Assembly (NCBI RefSeq): GCF_900103365.1
Contig: NZ_LT629703.1
Coordinates: 6,868,501 to 6,932,500, forward strand
Source of the DNA: Afipia sp. GAS231
Lineage (GTDB): Bacteria > Pseudomonadota > Alphaproteobacteria > Rhizobiales > Xanthobacteraceae
Length of the DNA stretch: 64,000 nt
Direction of reading: 5' to 3'
A program made the translations under genes and the position numbers. Below are positions 19,447 through 27,397 of this stretch, one piece after another (within the stretch, counting starts at the first letter, position 1; every line of letters begins with the position of its first letter). The notes under the pieces are model-generated. The model had not been told where the DNA came from. It saw nothing but the letters and a program-made list of their open reading frames with translations, and made no database searches.

Positions 19447-20217
19447 TTACCGCTTGCGGTCCAAAAATCCCTGCATCAGCCGCTGCGGCTCGCCGGTCAG
19501 GAAGGATTGCCCGAACACGCCGACGCTCAGATTGACGGATTCCGTCAGCGGCAGCTCTTCCCATTGCCGCAGCAGCGCTTTCTGCGAGCGCAGCGCTTGC
19601 GGACCGCATTCGAGCAGCGCCTTGACCGTGTGCTCGACCGCGGCATCGAGGCCGCCTTGCGGCGCGACCTTGTCGATGAGGCCCCAGGCGAGCGCCGTCG
19701 GCGCGTCGATATTCTCGGCCGTCATCACCAGCCAGCGGGCGCGACCCCAGCCGATCAGGCGCGGCAAGAGCGCGGCGTGGATCACCGAGGGGATACCGAC
19801 GCGGACCTCCGGCATGCCGAACATGGCGTCGTGCGCCGCGATCCGGAAATCGCAGGCGGCGGCGACTTCCAGCCCGCCGCCGAGGCACCAGCCGGGCAGT
19901 CGCGCGATCACGGGCGCCGGAAATTGCCGTACCGCTTCGCAGAGGTCGCGCAGCCGGGTGATGAAGGCCTCCGCGGACTTCTGGTCGAGTTTTGCCATTT
20001 CCTTGATGTCGGCGCCGCCGATCATGCTCTTTTCGCTCTGGCCGGCCAGGATCACGGCACGGATGTCGGGATCCGCGGCGAGCTTCTCGAACCCTTCGCG
20101 CACGCCATTGATGACCGCGGAGGAGAGAATGTTGAGCGAGCCGGCATTGCAGATCGTCAGGCGAACGACGCCTCTGGCGTCGCGGTCGACGCTGCAATGG
20201 GGATTGAGCATTTCCAT
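19447..20217 (-). CDS. Enoyl-CoA hydratase/isomerase (crotonase) family protein
   Basis: The 256-residue crotonase-fold protein has the oxyanion-hole segments MIGGADIKEMA (~residues 65-75) and LPGWCLGGGLEVAAACDFRI (~107-126), and the second acidic region GMPEVRVGIPSV (~133-144). The Glu in MPEV is at one of the two hydratase catalytic positions; the other position falls within WCLGGGLEVA, so hydratase, isomerase or hydrolase activity cannot be separated by eye. It stands between the minus-strand thiolase and the divergent thioesterase, consistent with fatty or aromatic acyl-CoA breakdown. Confidence 0.9.
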   Translation of the reverse strand: MEMLNPHCSVDRDARGVVRLTICNAGSLNILSSAVINGVREGFEKLAADPDIRAVILAGQSEKSMIGGADIKEMAKLDQKSAEAFITRLRDLCEAVRQFPAPVIARLPGWCLGGGLEVAAACDFRIAAHDAMFGMPEVRVGIPSVIHAALLPRLIGWGRARWLVMTAENIDAPTALAWGLIDKVAPQGGLDAAVEHTVKALLECGPQALRSQKALLRQWEELPLTESVNLSVGVFGQSFLTGEPQRLMQGFLDRKR

Positions 20218-20357
20218 CTGATTTTCTCAGGGCTTGTTGGGGACGGTTGACCCCACTTCCCGGACATTGCGCCGGCTTGTCAAGGGTGGGTGAGCTGCCG
20301 GTTGCGAGGCGGCCAACGCATGTGTAATATTCTGACCGTCATTTAAAAGGAGCTGTC

Positions 20358-20894
20358 ATGACCGTTACCGAAGCCGTCGACCTGTTCTCATCCGACAAGC
20401 GCCGGGAGCGCGTGGTCGACTGGCAGGCGCCGGGACCGGCAGCAAAAGCCGCGGCCGGGATGTCGGGTCTGCAGGCGATGCGCGCGATCCGCGACGGCCT
20501 GCTGCCGGAGCCGCCGATGGCCCGGCTGATCGACTTCCGGCTTCGCATCGCCGAACCGGGCCGGATCGTGATGGAACTTCAGCCGCATGAGAGCCTGGAA
20601 AATACCATCGGGCTGCTGCACGGCGCGACTGCAGCGGCGCTGCTGGATACCGCCATGGGTTGTGCGATCTCGACCATGCTGCCGGCCGGACAGGGCGCGG
20701 TCACGCTCGACCTCAAGCTGACCTATCTGCGGCCGCTGTCGGTGCGGTCGGGCATCATCATGGCCGAAGGCAAACTGATAAAACTCGGCCGCCAGACCAG
20801 CTACACCGAGGGCTTTGTCCACGACGATTCCGGGAATCTTGCGGTGCATGCAACCGCGACCTTTTCCATGATCGGCGAGGCGGCGGCGAAATAG
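20358..20894 (+). CDS. PaaI family thioesterase
   Basis: The ATG follows AAAAGGAG at a good distance. The 178-residue hot-dog protein has the PaaI/YbdB signature ENTIGLLHGATAAALLDTAMG (~residues 78-98), where the HG and the Asp of LLDTA lie in the usual active-site positions. A strand, AVTLDLKLTYLRPL, follows. It hydrolyses acyl- or aryl-CoA thioesters. The first ~50 residues are an unusual extension. It precedes the TetR gene by 61 bases on the same strand, so they may form an operon. Confidence 0.88.
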   Translation: MTVTEAVDLFSSDKRRERVVDWQAPGPAAKAAAGMSGLQAMRAIRDGLLPEPPMARLIDFRLRIAEPGRIVMELQPHESLENTIGLLHGATAAALLDTAMGCAISTMLPAGQGAVTLDLKLTYLRPLSVRSGIIMAEGKLIKLGRQTSYTEGFVHDDSGNLAVHATATFSMIGEAAAK

Positions 20895-20955
20895 ATGCAG
20901 CTTTTTCGGCGCACAACTGCTATTATATGACTGGAAACATCCAATAGGACGGCCG

Positions 20956-21573
20956 ATGCGCTATTCGAAAGAGCACAAGCAGGAGACCCACACCCGGATC
21001 GTGAAGAAGGCCTCGGTGCGGCTTCGCGAAAAGGGCGCGCATGGCATCGGCGTCGCCGACCTGATGAAGGAGGCCGGCCTGACCCATGGCGGCTTCTACG
21101 CGCATTTCGACTCGCGCGAGGCGCTGGTGATCGAGGCCTTTGCCTATGCGATGGACCGCGCCAACGAGCGCTGGCGCAAGGTCGCCGAGCAGACGCCGCC
21201 GGAAAAACGTCTCGCCACCATCGTCGAGAGCTATCTGACGACCGTTCACCGCGACGACCCCGGCCACGGCTGCGCGGTGCCGACCTTGGGCGCCGAGATC
21301 GCCCGCGAAAGCCTCAAGACGCGCAAGGCCTTTGCCGGCAAGCTGGAACAGATGATCGACATGATGGCCGATCAGATCCTCGACGTGCCGCGCAAGACCG
21401 CGCGCAAGCAGGCGATGGCGACGCTCGCCACCATGATGGGCACGCTGGTGATGTCGCGCATTGCCGGGACCGGGGAATTCTCCGACGAGATCTTGACGTC
21501 GGGGCGGGAAGCGGTGCTGGAGCGGCCGGCGGTGAAGCCGGTCGCGAAGAAGGCCCGCGCGAAGGTGAATTGA
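20956..21573 (+). CDS. TetR/AcrR family transcriptional regulator
   Basis: The 205-residue protein begins with a TetR DNA-binding domain (TRIVKKASVRLREKGAHGIGVADLMKEAGLTHGGFYAHFDSREALVIE, residues ~13-57 seen as separate helices). GLTHGGFYAHF is the recognition helix and turn. The C-terminal ligand domain resembles TetR_C_16/YjgJ-like regulators and ends in a Lys-rich tail. It is downstream of the thioesterase and could regulate it or neighbouring acyl-CoA genes; no clear palindrome stands before it. Confidence 0.92.
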   Translation: MRYSKEHKQETHTRIVKKASVRLREKGAHGIGVADLMKEAGLTHGGFYAHFDSREALVIEAFAYAMDRANERWRKVAEQTPPEKRLATIVESYLTTVHRDDPGHGCAVPTLGAEIARESLKTRKAFAGKLEQMIDMMADQILDVPRKTARKQAMATLATMMGTLVMSRIAGTGEFSDEILTSGREAVLERPAVKPVAKKARAKVN

Positions 21574-21590
21574 GGGCAAGCTCTATCTTC

Positions 21591-21673
21591 CGTCATTGCG
21601 AGGAGCAAAGCGACGAAGCAATCCATCTTGCCGCATAGGAAGACTGGATTGCTTCGCTTCGCTCGCAATGACG
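21591..21673. repeat. Dispersed palindromic repeat, CGTCATTGCGAG type
   Basis: The ends CGTCATTGCGAG and CTCGCAATGACG pair exactly, and inner GAAGCAATCC pairs with GGATTGCTTC. It separates the convergent TetR and LysR genes, where it could serve as a bidirectional 3' structure. Confidence 0.88.
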
Positions 21674-21684
21674 GGAGGGCCCAT

Positions 21685-22614
21685 TCACCGCCCGCTGAAC
21701 AACGCCCGCTCGCCTTCCACCGTCTCATAGATGTAATCCGCGACCGCCCTTATTCGCGCCAGATCCTTGCTGTCGGCGTGCATCAACAGCCAGAACGTCC
21801 GCGAGATCGTCACTTCGTCCGGCAGCACCGGCCGCAATTCGGGATGCGCCGTCGCCATGAAGTGCGGCAGCACCGCGATGCCGAAGCCGGCGATGGTGGC
21901 GTTGAGCTGTGCGATCAGGTTGGCGCTGCGGAACTTGGCGGAAATCTTCGGCGAGACCTGCGGCAGGTAATCCAGTTCCGGCGTGAACAGCAGCTCCTCG
22001 ATATAGCCGACGAAGCGGTGCCCGGGCAGGTCGCTACGGCCTGTGATCGCGGGCGCGCGATCGAGATAGGCGGGCGCGGCATAGAGCCCGAGGCTGTAAT
22101 CGAGCAGCTTGCGCCCGACGATCCGGCCTTCCTTCGGCATGGTCAGGCTGATCGCAATATCGGCCTCGCGCTTCGAGAGGCTGAACAGCCGTGCGGTCGC
22201 GACCAGTTGAAGATCGAGATCGGGATACCGTTCGGTGAATTTCAGCAGCCGCGAGGCCAGGAAGTGGCTGCCAAAACCGTCGGGCGCGCCGATCCGGACC
22301 GTACCGGTCAGATGCGCACGCGAGCCGCCGACCGCCTCCTGGTTGGCGACAATCGTGGATTCCATCGCCTCCGCGCTGTCGGCGACGCGCTGGCCCGCTT
22401 CGGTCAGGAGATAGCCGGTCTTGCGCCGATCAAACAGTTTTGCCGAGAGATGCCGTTCCAGCCGGTCGACACGCCGGATCACTGTGGCATGATCGACCCC
22501 GAGCTGTTTTGCGGCAGCCGAGACCGATCCGCCGCGCACGATGGCGAGCACGAAACGGAAGTCGTCCCAGTCGAGGGTATCGCCGCCTTGGGTCTTGCCG
22601 CCTTGATCCAGCAT
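21685..22614 (-). CDS. LysR family transcriptional regulator
   Basis: I set the start at ATG 22614 (309 residues) because the LysR helix-turn-helix begins ~15 residues later (WDDFRFVLAIVRGGSVSAAAKQLGVDHATVIRRV); the frame extends upstream but would invade the mmsA promoter. The substrate-binding domain runs from ~residue 95 to the end (GTVRIGAPDGFGSHFLA). It is divergent from mmsA with ~100 bases between starts, the classic arrangement for a LysR that controls the adjacent valine-catabolism operon and itself. The inducer is unknown. Confidence 0.92.
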   Translation of the reverse strand: MLDQGGKTQGGDTLDWDDFRFVLAIVRGGSVSAAAKQLGVDHATVIRRVDRLERHLSAKLFDRRKTGYLLTEAGQRVADSAEAMESTIVANQEAVGGSRAHLTGTVRIGAPDGFGSHFLASRLLKFTERYPDLDLQLVATARLFSLSKREADIAISLTMPKEGRIVGRKLLDYSLGLYAAPAYLDRAPAITGRSDLPGHRFVGYIEELLFTPELDYLPQVSPKISAKFRSANLIAQLNATIAGFGIAVLPHFMATAHPELRPVLPDEVTISRTFWLLMHADSKDLARIRAVADYIYETVEGERALFSGR

Positions 22615-22714
22615 TTCCGCACATCTATGGTGCAATTTATCGGACTTGTATCCTAAGAAATGCGGGTCAAAAAGGGCTCCAAAGCAATCCGAGCCGGATT
22701 TAGGGAGAATACGC

Positions 22715-24211
22715 ATGCGTTCCATCGGGCATTTCATCGGCGGCAAAGAGGTCAAGGGCACGTCGGGCCGCACCGCCGACGTTTTCGAGCCGATGACCGG
22801 CGACGTTCAGGCCAAGGTGGCGCTGGCGTCCAAGGCCGAGCTTCGTGCCGCCGTGGAGAACGCCAGGGACGCGCAGGTCGAGTGGGCCAATACCAATCCG
22901 CAGCGCCGCGCCCGCGTCATGATGAAGTTCCTCGAACTGGCGCAGCGCGACTACGACAAGCTCGCCGACGTGCTGGCGCGGGAGCACGGCAAGACCGTGC
23001 CCGACGCCAAGGGCGACATCCAGCGCGGCCTGGAGGTGGTCGAATTCGCCTGCGGCATCCCGCATCTGATGAAGGGCGAATACACCGAAGGCGCCGGCCC
23101 CGGCATCGACATCTATTCGATGCGGCAACCGCTCGGCGTCGTCGCCGGCATCACCCCGTTCAATTTCCCGGCGATGATCCCGATGTGGAAGTTCGCGCCT
23201 GCGATTGCCTGCGGCAACGCGTTTATCCTGAAGCCCTCGGAGCGTGATCCTGGCGTGCCGATGATGCTGGCCGCTTTGATGATCGAGGCCGGCCTGCCGC
23301 CCGGCATCCTCAACGTCGTCAACGGCGACAAGGAAGCAGTCGACGCCATCCTCGACGATCCCGATATCAAGGCGGTCGGTTTCGTCGGCTCCTCGCCGAT
23401 CGCGCAATATATCTACGAGCGCGCCGCGGCGACCGGCAAGCGCGCGCAGTGTTTTGGCGGCGCCAAGAACCACGCCGTCATTATGCCGGATGCCGACATG
23501 GACCAGACCGTCGACGCACTGATCGGCGCTGGCTACGGCTCGGCCGGCGAGCGCTGCATGGCGATATCGGTCGCAGTGCCCGTCGGCAAGACCACCGCCG
23601 ACCGGCTGATGGAAAAGCTGATTCCGCGCGTCGAGTCCTTGAAGATCGGCACCTCGATCGACCCGTCGGCCGATTACGGCCCGCTGGTGACAAAAGAGGC
23701 GCTCAACCGCGTCAGGAATTACGTCGACATCGGCATCAAGGAAGGCGCCACGCTCGCGGTCGACGGCCGCGGCTTCAAAATGCAGGGCTATGAGAACGGC
23801 TTCTACATGGGCGGCTGCCTGTTCGACAACGTCACCAAGGACATGCGCATCTACAAGGAAGAGATCTTTGGGCCGGTGCTCTCGGTGGTGCGCGCCCACG
23901 ACTACAAGGAAGCGCTGGCACTGCCGTCGGACCACGACTACGGCAACGGTGTTGCGATCTTCACCCGCGACGGCGATGCCGCGCGCGATTTCGCCGCCAA
24001 GGTCAATGTCGGCATGGTCGGCATCAACGTGCCGATCCCGGTGCCGATCGCGTACTACACCTTTGGCGGCTGGAAGAAGTCCGGCTTTGGCGATCTCAAC
24101 CAGCACGGCCCGGATTCGATCCGCTTCTACACCAAGACCAAGACCATCACCTCGCGCTGGCCGTCGGGTGTAAAGGAAGGCGCAGAGTTCTCGATACCGA
24201 CGATGAACTAG
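22715..24211 (+). CDS. mmsA: CoA-acylating methylmalonate-semialdehyde dehydrogenase
   Basis: The ATG at 22715 has AGGGAGA before it and opens MRSIGHFIGGKEV, a typical MmsA start; 498 residues matches the family. It carries GVVAGITPFNFPAMIPMW, the nucleotide-binding FVGSSPIAQYIY, and the catalytic Cys in GSAGERCMAISV (~residue 285), with no catalytic Glu in the FGGAKNH position, as usual for CoA-acylating members. It converts methylmalonate semialdehyde to propionyl-CoA in valine and thymine breakdown. It is the first gene of the operon facing LysR. Confidence 0.96.
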   Translation: MRSIGHFIGGKEVKGTSGRTADVFEPMTGDVQAKVALASKAELRAAVENARDAQVEWANTNPQRRARVMMKFLELAQRDYDKLADVLAREHGKTVPDAKGDIQRGLEVVEFACGIPHLMKGEYTEGAGPGIDIYSMRQPLGVVAGITPFNFPAMIPMWKFAPAIACGNAFILKPSERDPGVPMMLAALMIEAGLPPGILNVVNGDKEAVDAILDDPDIKAVGFVGSSPIAQYIYERAAATGKRAQCFGGAKNHAVIMPDADMDQTVDALIGAGYGSAGERCMAISVAVPVGKTTADRLMEKLIPRVESLKIGTSIDPSADYGPLVTKEALNRVRNYVDIGIKEGATLAVDGRGFKMQGYENGFYMGGCLFDNVTKDMRIYKEEIFGPVLSVVRAHDYKEALALPSDHDYGNGVAIFTRDGDAARDFAAKVNVGMVGINVPIPVPIAYYTFGGWKKSGFGDLNQHGPDSIRFYTKTKTITSRWPSGVKEGAEFSIPTMN

Positions 24212-24233
24212 CGCGTCATAGCCGGGCGCCGAC

Positions 24234-25379
24234 ATGCAGTTCGCTCTCAACGAGGACCAGGTTGCGGTTCGCGATATGGCGCGGGAATTCGCCGCGGAAA
24301 AAATCGCGCCGCATGCGCTGCGCTGGGACGAGGAGAAGCACTTTCCCGTCGATGTGATGCGGGAGGCCGCCAAGCTCGGCATGGGCGGCATTTACATCAA
24401 GGACGACGTCGGCGGCTCGGCGATGACGCGGTTCGACGCCGCGCTGATCTTCGAGGCGCTGGCGCGGGGCTGCCCGACGGTGTCGGCGTTCATCTCGATC
24501 CACAACATGGCGTCGTGGATGATCGACGGCTTCGGCAACGGCGCCCAGCGCCAGAAGTGGCTGCCAAAGCTCTGCACCATGGAGTATCTGGCGAGCTATT
24601 GCCTGACCGAGCCGGGCTCGGGATCTGACGCGGCGGCGCTGCGCAGCCGCGCGGTGCGCGACGGCGATCATTATGTGCTCAACGGCCAGAAGCAGTTCAT
24701 CTCCGGCGCCGGCGGGGGCGATCTCTATGTCGTGATGGTGCGGACCGGCGCCGACGGCCCCGGCGGCATCTCGGCGCTGGTAGTCCCCGCCGACACGCCC
24801 GGCGTTTCGTTCGGCGCCAACGAGCGCAAGATGGGCTGGAACGCGCAGCCGACCCGCGCCGTGATTTTCGAGAACGCCCGCGTGCCCGTTGAAAATCGCC
24901 TCGGCGACGAGGGTATCGGTTTCAAGATCGCGATGGCCGGCCTCGACGGCGGCCGCATCAACATCGCGGCATGCTCGCTCGGCGGCGCGCAATGCGCGCT
25001 GGAAAAATCGCTGGCTTACATGAAGGAGCGCAAGGCGTTCGGCAAGCGGCTCGACGAATTCCAGGCGCTGCAGTTCCGTCTCGCCGACATGGCAACCGAG
25101 CTCGAAGCGGCGCGAACCTTTGTGTGGCGCGCGGCGGCCGCGCTCGACCGCAAGGATGCGGACGCGACCATGCTGTGCGCCATGGCCAAACGCTTTGGCA
25201 CCGACGTCGGCTTTGAGGTCGCCAACCAGGCGCTGCAGCTTCACGGCGGTTACGGCTATCTCAGCGAATACGGCATCGAAAAAATCGTGCGGGACCTGCG
25301 CGTGCACCAGATCCTGGAAGGAACCAACGAAATCATGCGGCTGATCGTTTCGCGAAAGTTGATCGAGGGCGCACGATGA
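24234..25379 (+). CDS. Acyl-CoA dehydrogenase, probable isobutyryl-CoA dehydrogenase
   Basis: The 381-residue enzyme has CLTEPGSGSDAAALRS (~residue 123) and LHGGYGYLSEYGIEKIVRD (~340). The catalytic Glu is in ILEGTNEIMRL (~361). The position between mmsA and a 3-hydroxyisobutyryl-CoA hydrolase indicates the valine-pathway step isobutyryl-CoA to methacrylyl-CoA. It ends in ATGA shared with the next gene, so translation is coupled. The substrate is inferred from context; the family is certain. Confidence 0.93.
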   Translation: MQFALNEDQVAVRDMAREFAAEKIAPHALRWDEEKHFPVDVMREAAKLGMGGIYIKDDVGGSAMTRFDAALIFEALARGCPTVSAFISIHNMASWMIDGFGNGAQRQKWLPKLCTMEYLASYCLTEPGSGSDAAALRSRAVRDGDHYVLNGQKQFISGAGGGDLYVVMVRTGADGPGGISALVVPADTPGVSFGANERKMGWNAQPTRAVIFENARVPVENRLGDEGIGFKIAMAGLDGGRINIAACSLGGAQCALEKSLAYMKERKAFGKRLDEFQALQFRLADMATELEAARTFVWRAAAALDRKDADATMLCAMAKRFGTDVGFEVANQALQLHGGYGYLSEYGIEKIVRDLRVHQILEGTNEIMRLIVSRKLIEGAR

Positions 25380-26458
25380 CGGCGACCGCCACCGTTGCGG
25401 ATACCGAGGGCGATCTGATCGCGCGGCGCGAAGGCGCCTGCGGTGTCATCCGCCTCAACCGGCCCAAGGCGATCAATGCCGTGACACTGGAGATGTTTCG
25501 CGACATCGACAAGGCGCTCGATGCATTCGAGGTCGATCCCGCGGTGAGCGTGATCCTGCTGGAAGGCGCCGGCGAACGCGGGCTGTGCGCTGGCGGCGAC
25601 ATCCGCGCGCTCTGGGAGAGCTCGAAGGTCAAGGGTGATCTCGGCAAGATCCTGTGGCGCGAGGAATACATCCTCAACGCCCGCATCAAGAAATTCGCCA
25701 AACCCTACGTGTCGTTCATGGACGGCATCGTGATGGGCGGCGGCGTCGGTCTGTCCGCTCACTCGAGCCATCGTATCGTGACCGAAAAGACCAAGCTCGC
25801 AATGCCCGAAGTCGGTCTCGGCTTCTTTCCAGATGTCGGCGGCACCTTCTTGCTGTCGCGTTCGCCCGGAGAGATTGGCACTTATTTCGGATTGACCGGC
25901 CAGACCATGAACGGTCCCGATGCGATCCATGCCCGCTTTGCCGATGCGGTGGTGCCGGCGGCCAAACTGCCCGAGTTACGCGACGCGCTGACCAAGGTTC
26001 GTGCCGGGGTCACGGCAGCAGAAGTCACCGCCTTGATCGATGGCTTTGCGACCGGCGCCACCGCGGGTCCTGTGGCAGCGATGCAGGCAAAGATCGACGG
26101 CTGGTTCGCGCATGACCGGATGCAGGACATCGTCACAGCGCTTCACAGCGATGGCTCGGAACTGGCGCAGGCAACGCTGAAGACGCTGAACGAGAAATCG
26201 CCGCGCGGCATGGTGGTGACGCTAAAGCTGCTGCGGCTGGCGCGCACCGCGCGCACGCTCGAGGAATGCCTGGTGCGCGAATATCGCGCCGCGCTGGAAG
26301 TGTTTGCCAGCGACGATTTCCGCGAGGGCGTGCGCGCCGCCGTGATCGACAAGGACCGCAATCCGACCTGGTCGCCGCCGCGCATCGAAGACGTCACGCC
26401 TGAGATGGTGGCACCGTATTTCGCCGACATCGGCGCCGACGAGTTGAAATTCAGCTGA
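25376..26458 (+). CDS. 3-hydroxyisobutyryl-CoA hydrolase (enoyl-CoA hydratase/isomerase family)
   Basis: At 360 residues it is longer than a plain crotonase, as expected for HIBCH-type hydrolases. Key segments are GERGLCAGGDIRALWE (~69-84), FMDGIVMGGGVGLSAH (~117-132), and EVGLGFFPDVGGTFLLSR (~145-162), which holds the catalytic Glu and Asp of this group. It releases 3-hydroxyisobutyrate and CoA in valine breakdown. It overlaps the upstream dehydrogenase by 4 bases and precedes mmsB by 34, so it is a core operon member. Confidence 0.93.
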   Translation: MTATATVADTEGDLIARREGACGVIRLNRPKAINAVTLEMFRDIDKALDAFEVDPAVSVILLEGAGERGLCAGGDIRALWESSKVKGDLGKILWREEYILNARIKKFAKPYVSFMDGIVMGGGVGLSAHSSHRIVTEKTKLAMPEVGLGFFPDVGGTFLLSRSPGEIGTYFGLTGQTMNGPDAIHARFADAVVPAAKLPELRDALTKVRAGVTAAEVTALIDGFATGATAGPVAAMQAKIDGWFAHDRMQDIVTALHSDGSELAQATLKTLNEKSPRGMVVTLKLLRLARTARTLEECLVREYRAALEVFASDDFREGVRAAVIDKDRNPTWSPPRIEDVTPEMVAPYFADIGADELKFS

Positions 26459-26492
26459 TCAAATCAAAAACGTTCCTAGCGGAGGATTCGAG

Positions 26493-27380
26493 ATGGCACA
26501 TATCGCATTCATTGGCCTCGGCAACATGGGCGGGCCGATGGCGGCCAACCTGGTCAAGGCCGGCCACAAGGTGACGGCGTTCGATCTGGTCGCCGCCTCG
26601 CGGGATCAGGCCAAGACCGATGGCGCTGCGATCGGCGAAAGCGCGGTCGGTTCAGTCAAGGGCGCCGATGTCGTCGTCACGATGTTGCCGGCCGGCAAGC
26701 ATGTGCTGTCGGTCTGGGGCGAGGTGATCCCGGCGATGAGCAAGGGCACGCTGATCATCGATTGCTCGACCATCGACGTCGAAAGCGCCAAGCAGGCGCA
26801 TGTGCTGGCGGCCAAGCACGGCATGCTCTCGGTCGACGCGCCGGTTTCGGGCGGAACCGGCGGCGCCAAGGGCGCGACGCTGACCTTCATGTGCGGCGGC
26901 GACGACAAGGCCTTTGCGGCGGCGAAGCCGGTGCTGGAGAACATGGGCAAGAAGATCGTGCATTGCGGCGGCGCCGGTGCCGGGCAGGCGGCCAAGATCT
27001 GCAACAACATGATCTTGGGAATCTCCATGATCGGCGTTGGCGAGGCGTTTGCGCTCGCTGAAAAGCTCGGCCTGTCGCATCAGGCGCTATTCGACGTCGC
27101 TTCGACCTCGTCGGGCCAGTGCTGGGCGCTGACCTCCTATTGCCCGGTCCCGGGCCCGGTGCCGGCGTCTCCGGCCAATAACGGCTATAAACCCGGCTTC
27201 GCCTCCAATCTCATGGTGAAAGACCTGACCCTGGCGCAGGATGCGGCCAAGGCCGCGGGTGCCGCGACCCCGCTGGGCAAGCACGCCCAGGAAATCTATA
27301 AGGCGTTCGACGCTGCCGGCCATGGCGGGGTGGATTTTTCCGGGATTATCCAGCACGTTCGGAGTCTGGCCGGGAAATAA
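26493..27380 (+). CDS. mmsB: 3-hydroxyisobutyrate dehydrogenase
   Basis: The 295-residue NAD-dependent beta-hydroxyacid dehydrogenase has the Rossmann start IAFIGLGNMGGPMAANLVKAG, the substrate-binding motif DAPVSGGTGGAKGATLTF (~residues 117-134), and the catalytic Lys in GAGQAAKICNNM (~171). It oxidises 3-hydroxyisobutyrate to methylmalonate semialdehyde, the substrate of MmsA encoded at the head of the operon. A good GGAGG-like site (AGCGGAGGA) precedes the ATG. Confidence 0.96.
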   Translation: MAHIAFIGLGNMGGPMAANLVKAGHKVTAFDLVAASRDQAKTDGAAIGESAVGSVKGADVVVTMLPAGKHVLSVWGEVIPAMSKGTLIIDCSTIDVESAKQAHVLAAKHGMLSVDAPVSGGTGGAKGATLTFMCGGDDKAFAAAKPVLENMGKKIVHCGGAGAGQAAKICNNMILGISMIGVGEAFALAEKLGLSHQALFDVASTSSGQCWALTSYCPVPGPVPASPANNGYKPGFASNLMVKDLTLAQDAAKAAGAATPLGKHAQEIYKAFDAAGHGGVDFSGIIQHVRSLAGK

Positions 27381-27397
27381 TAGGCGACGGAGACTTG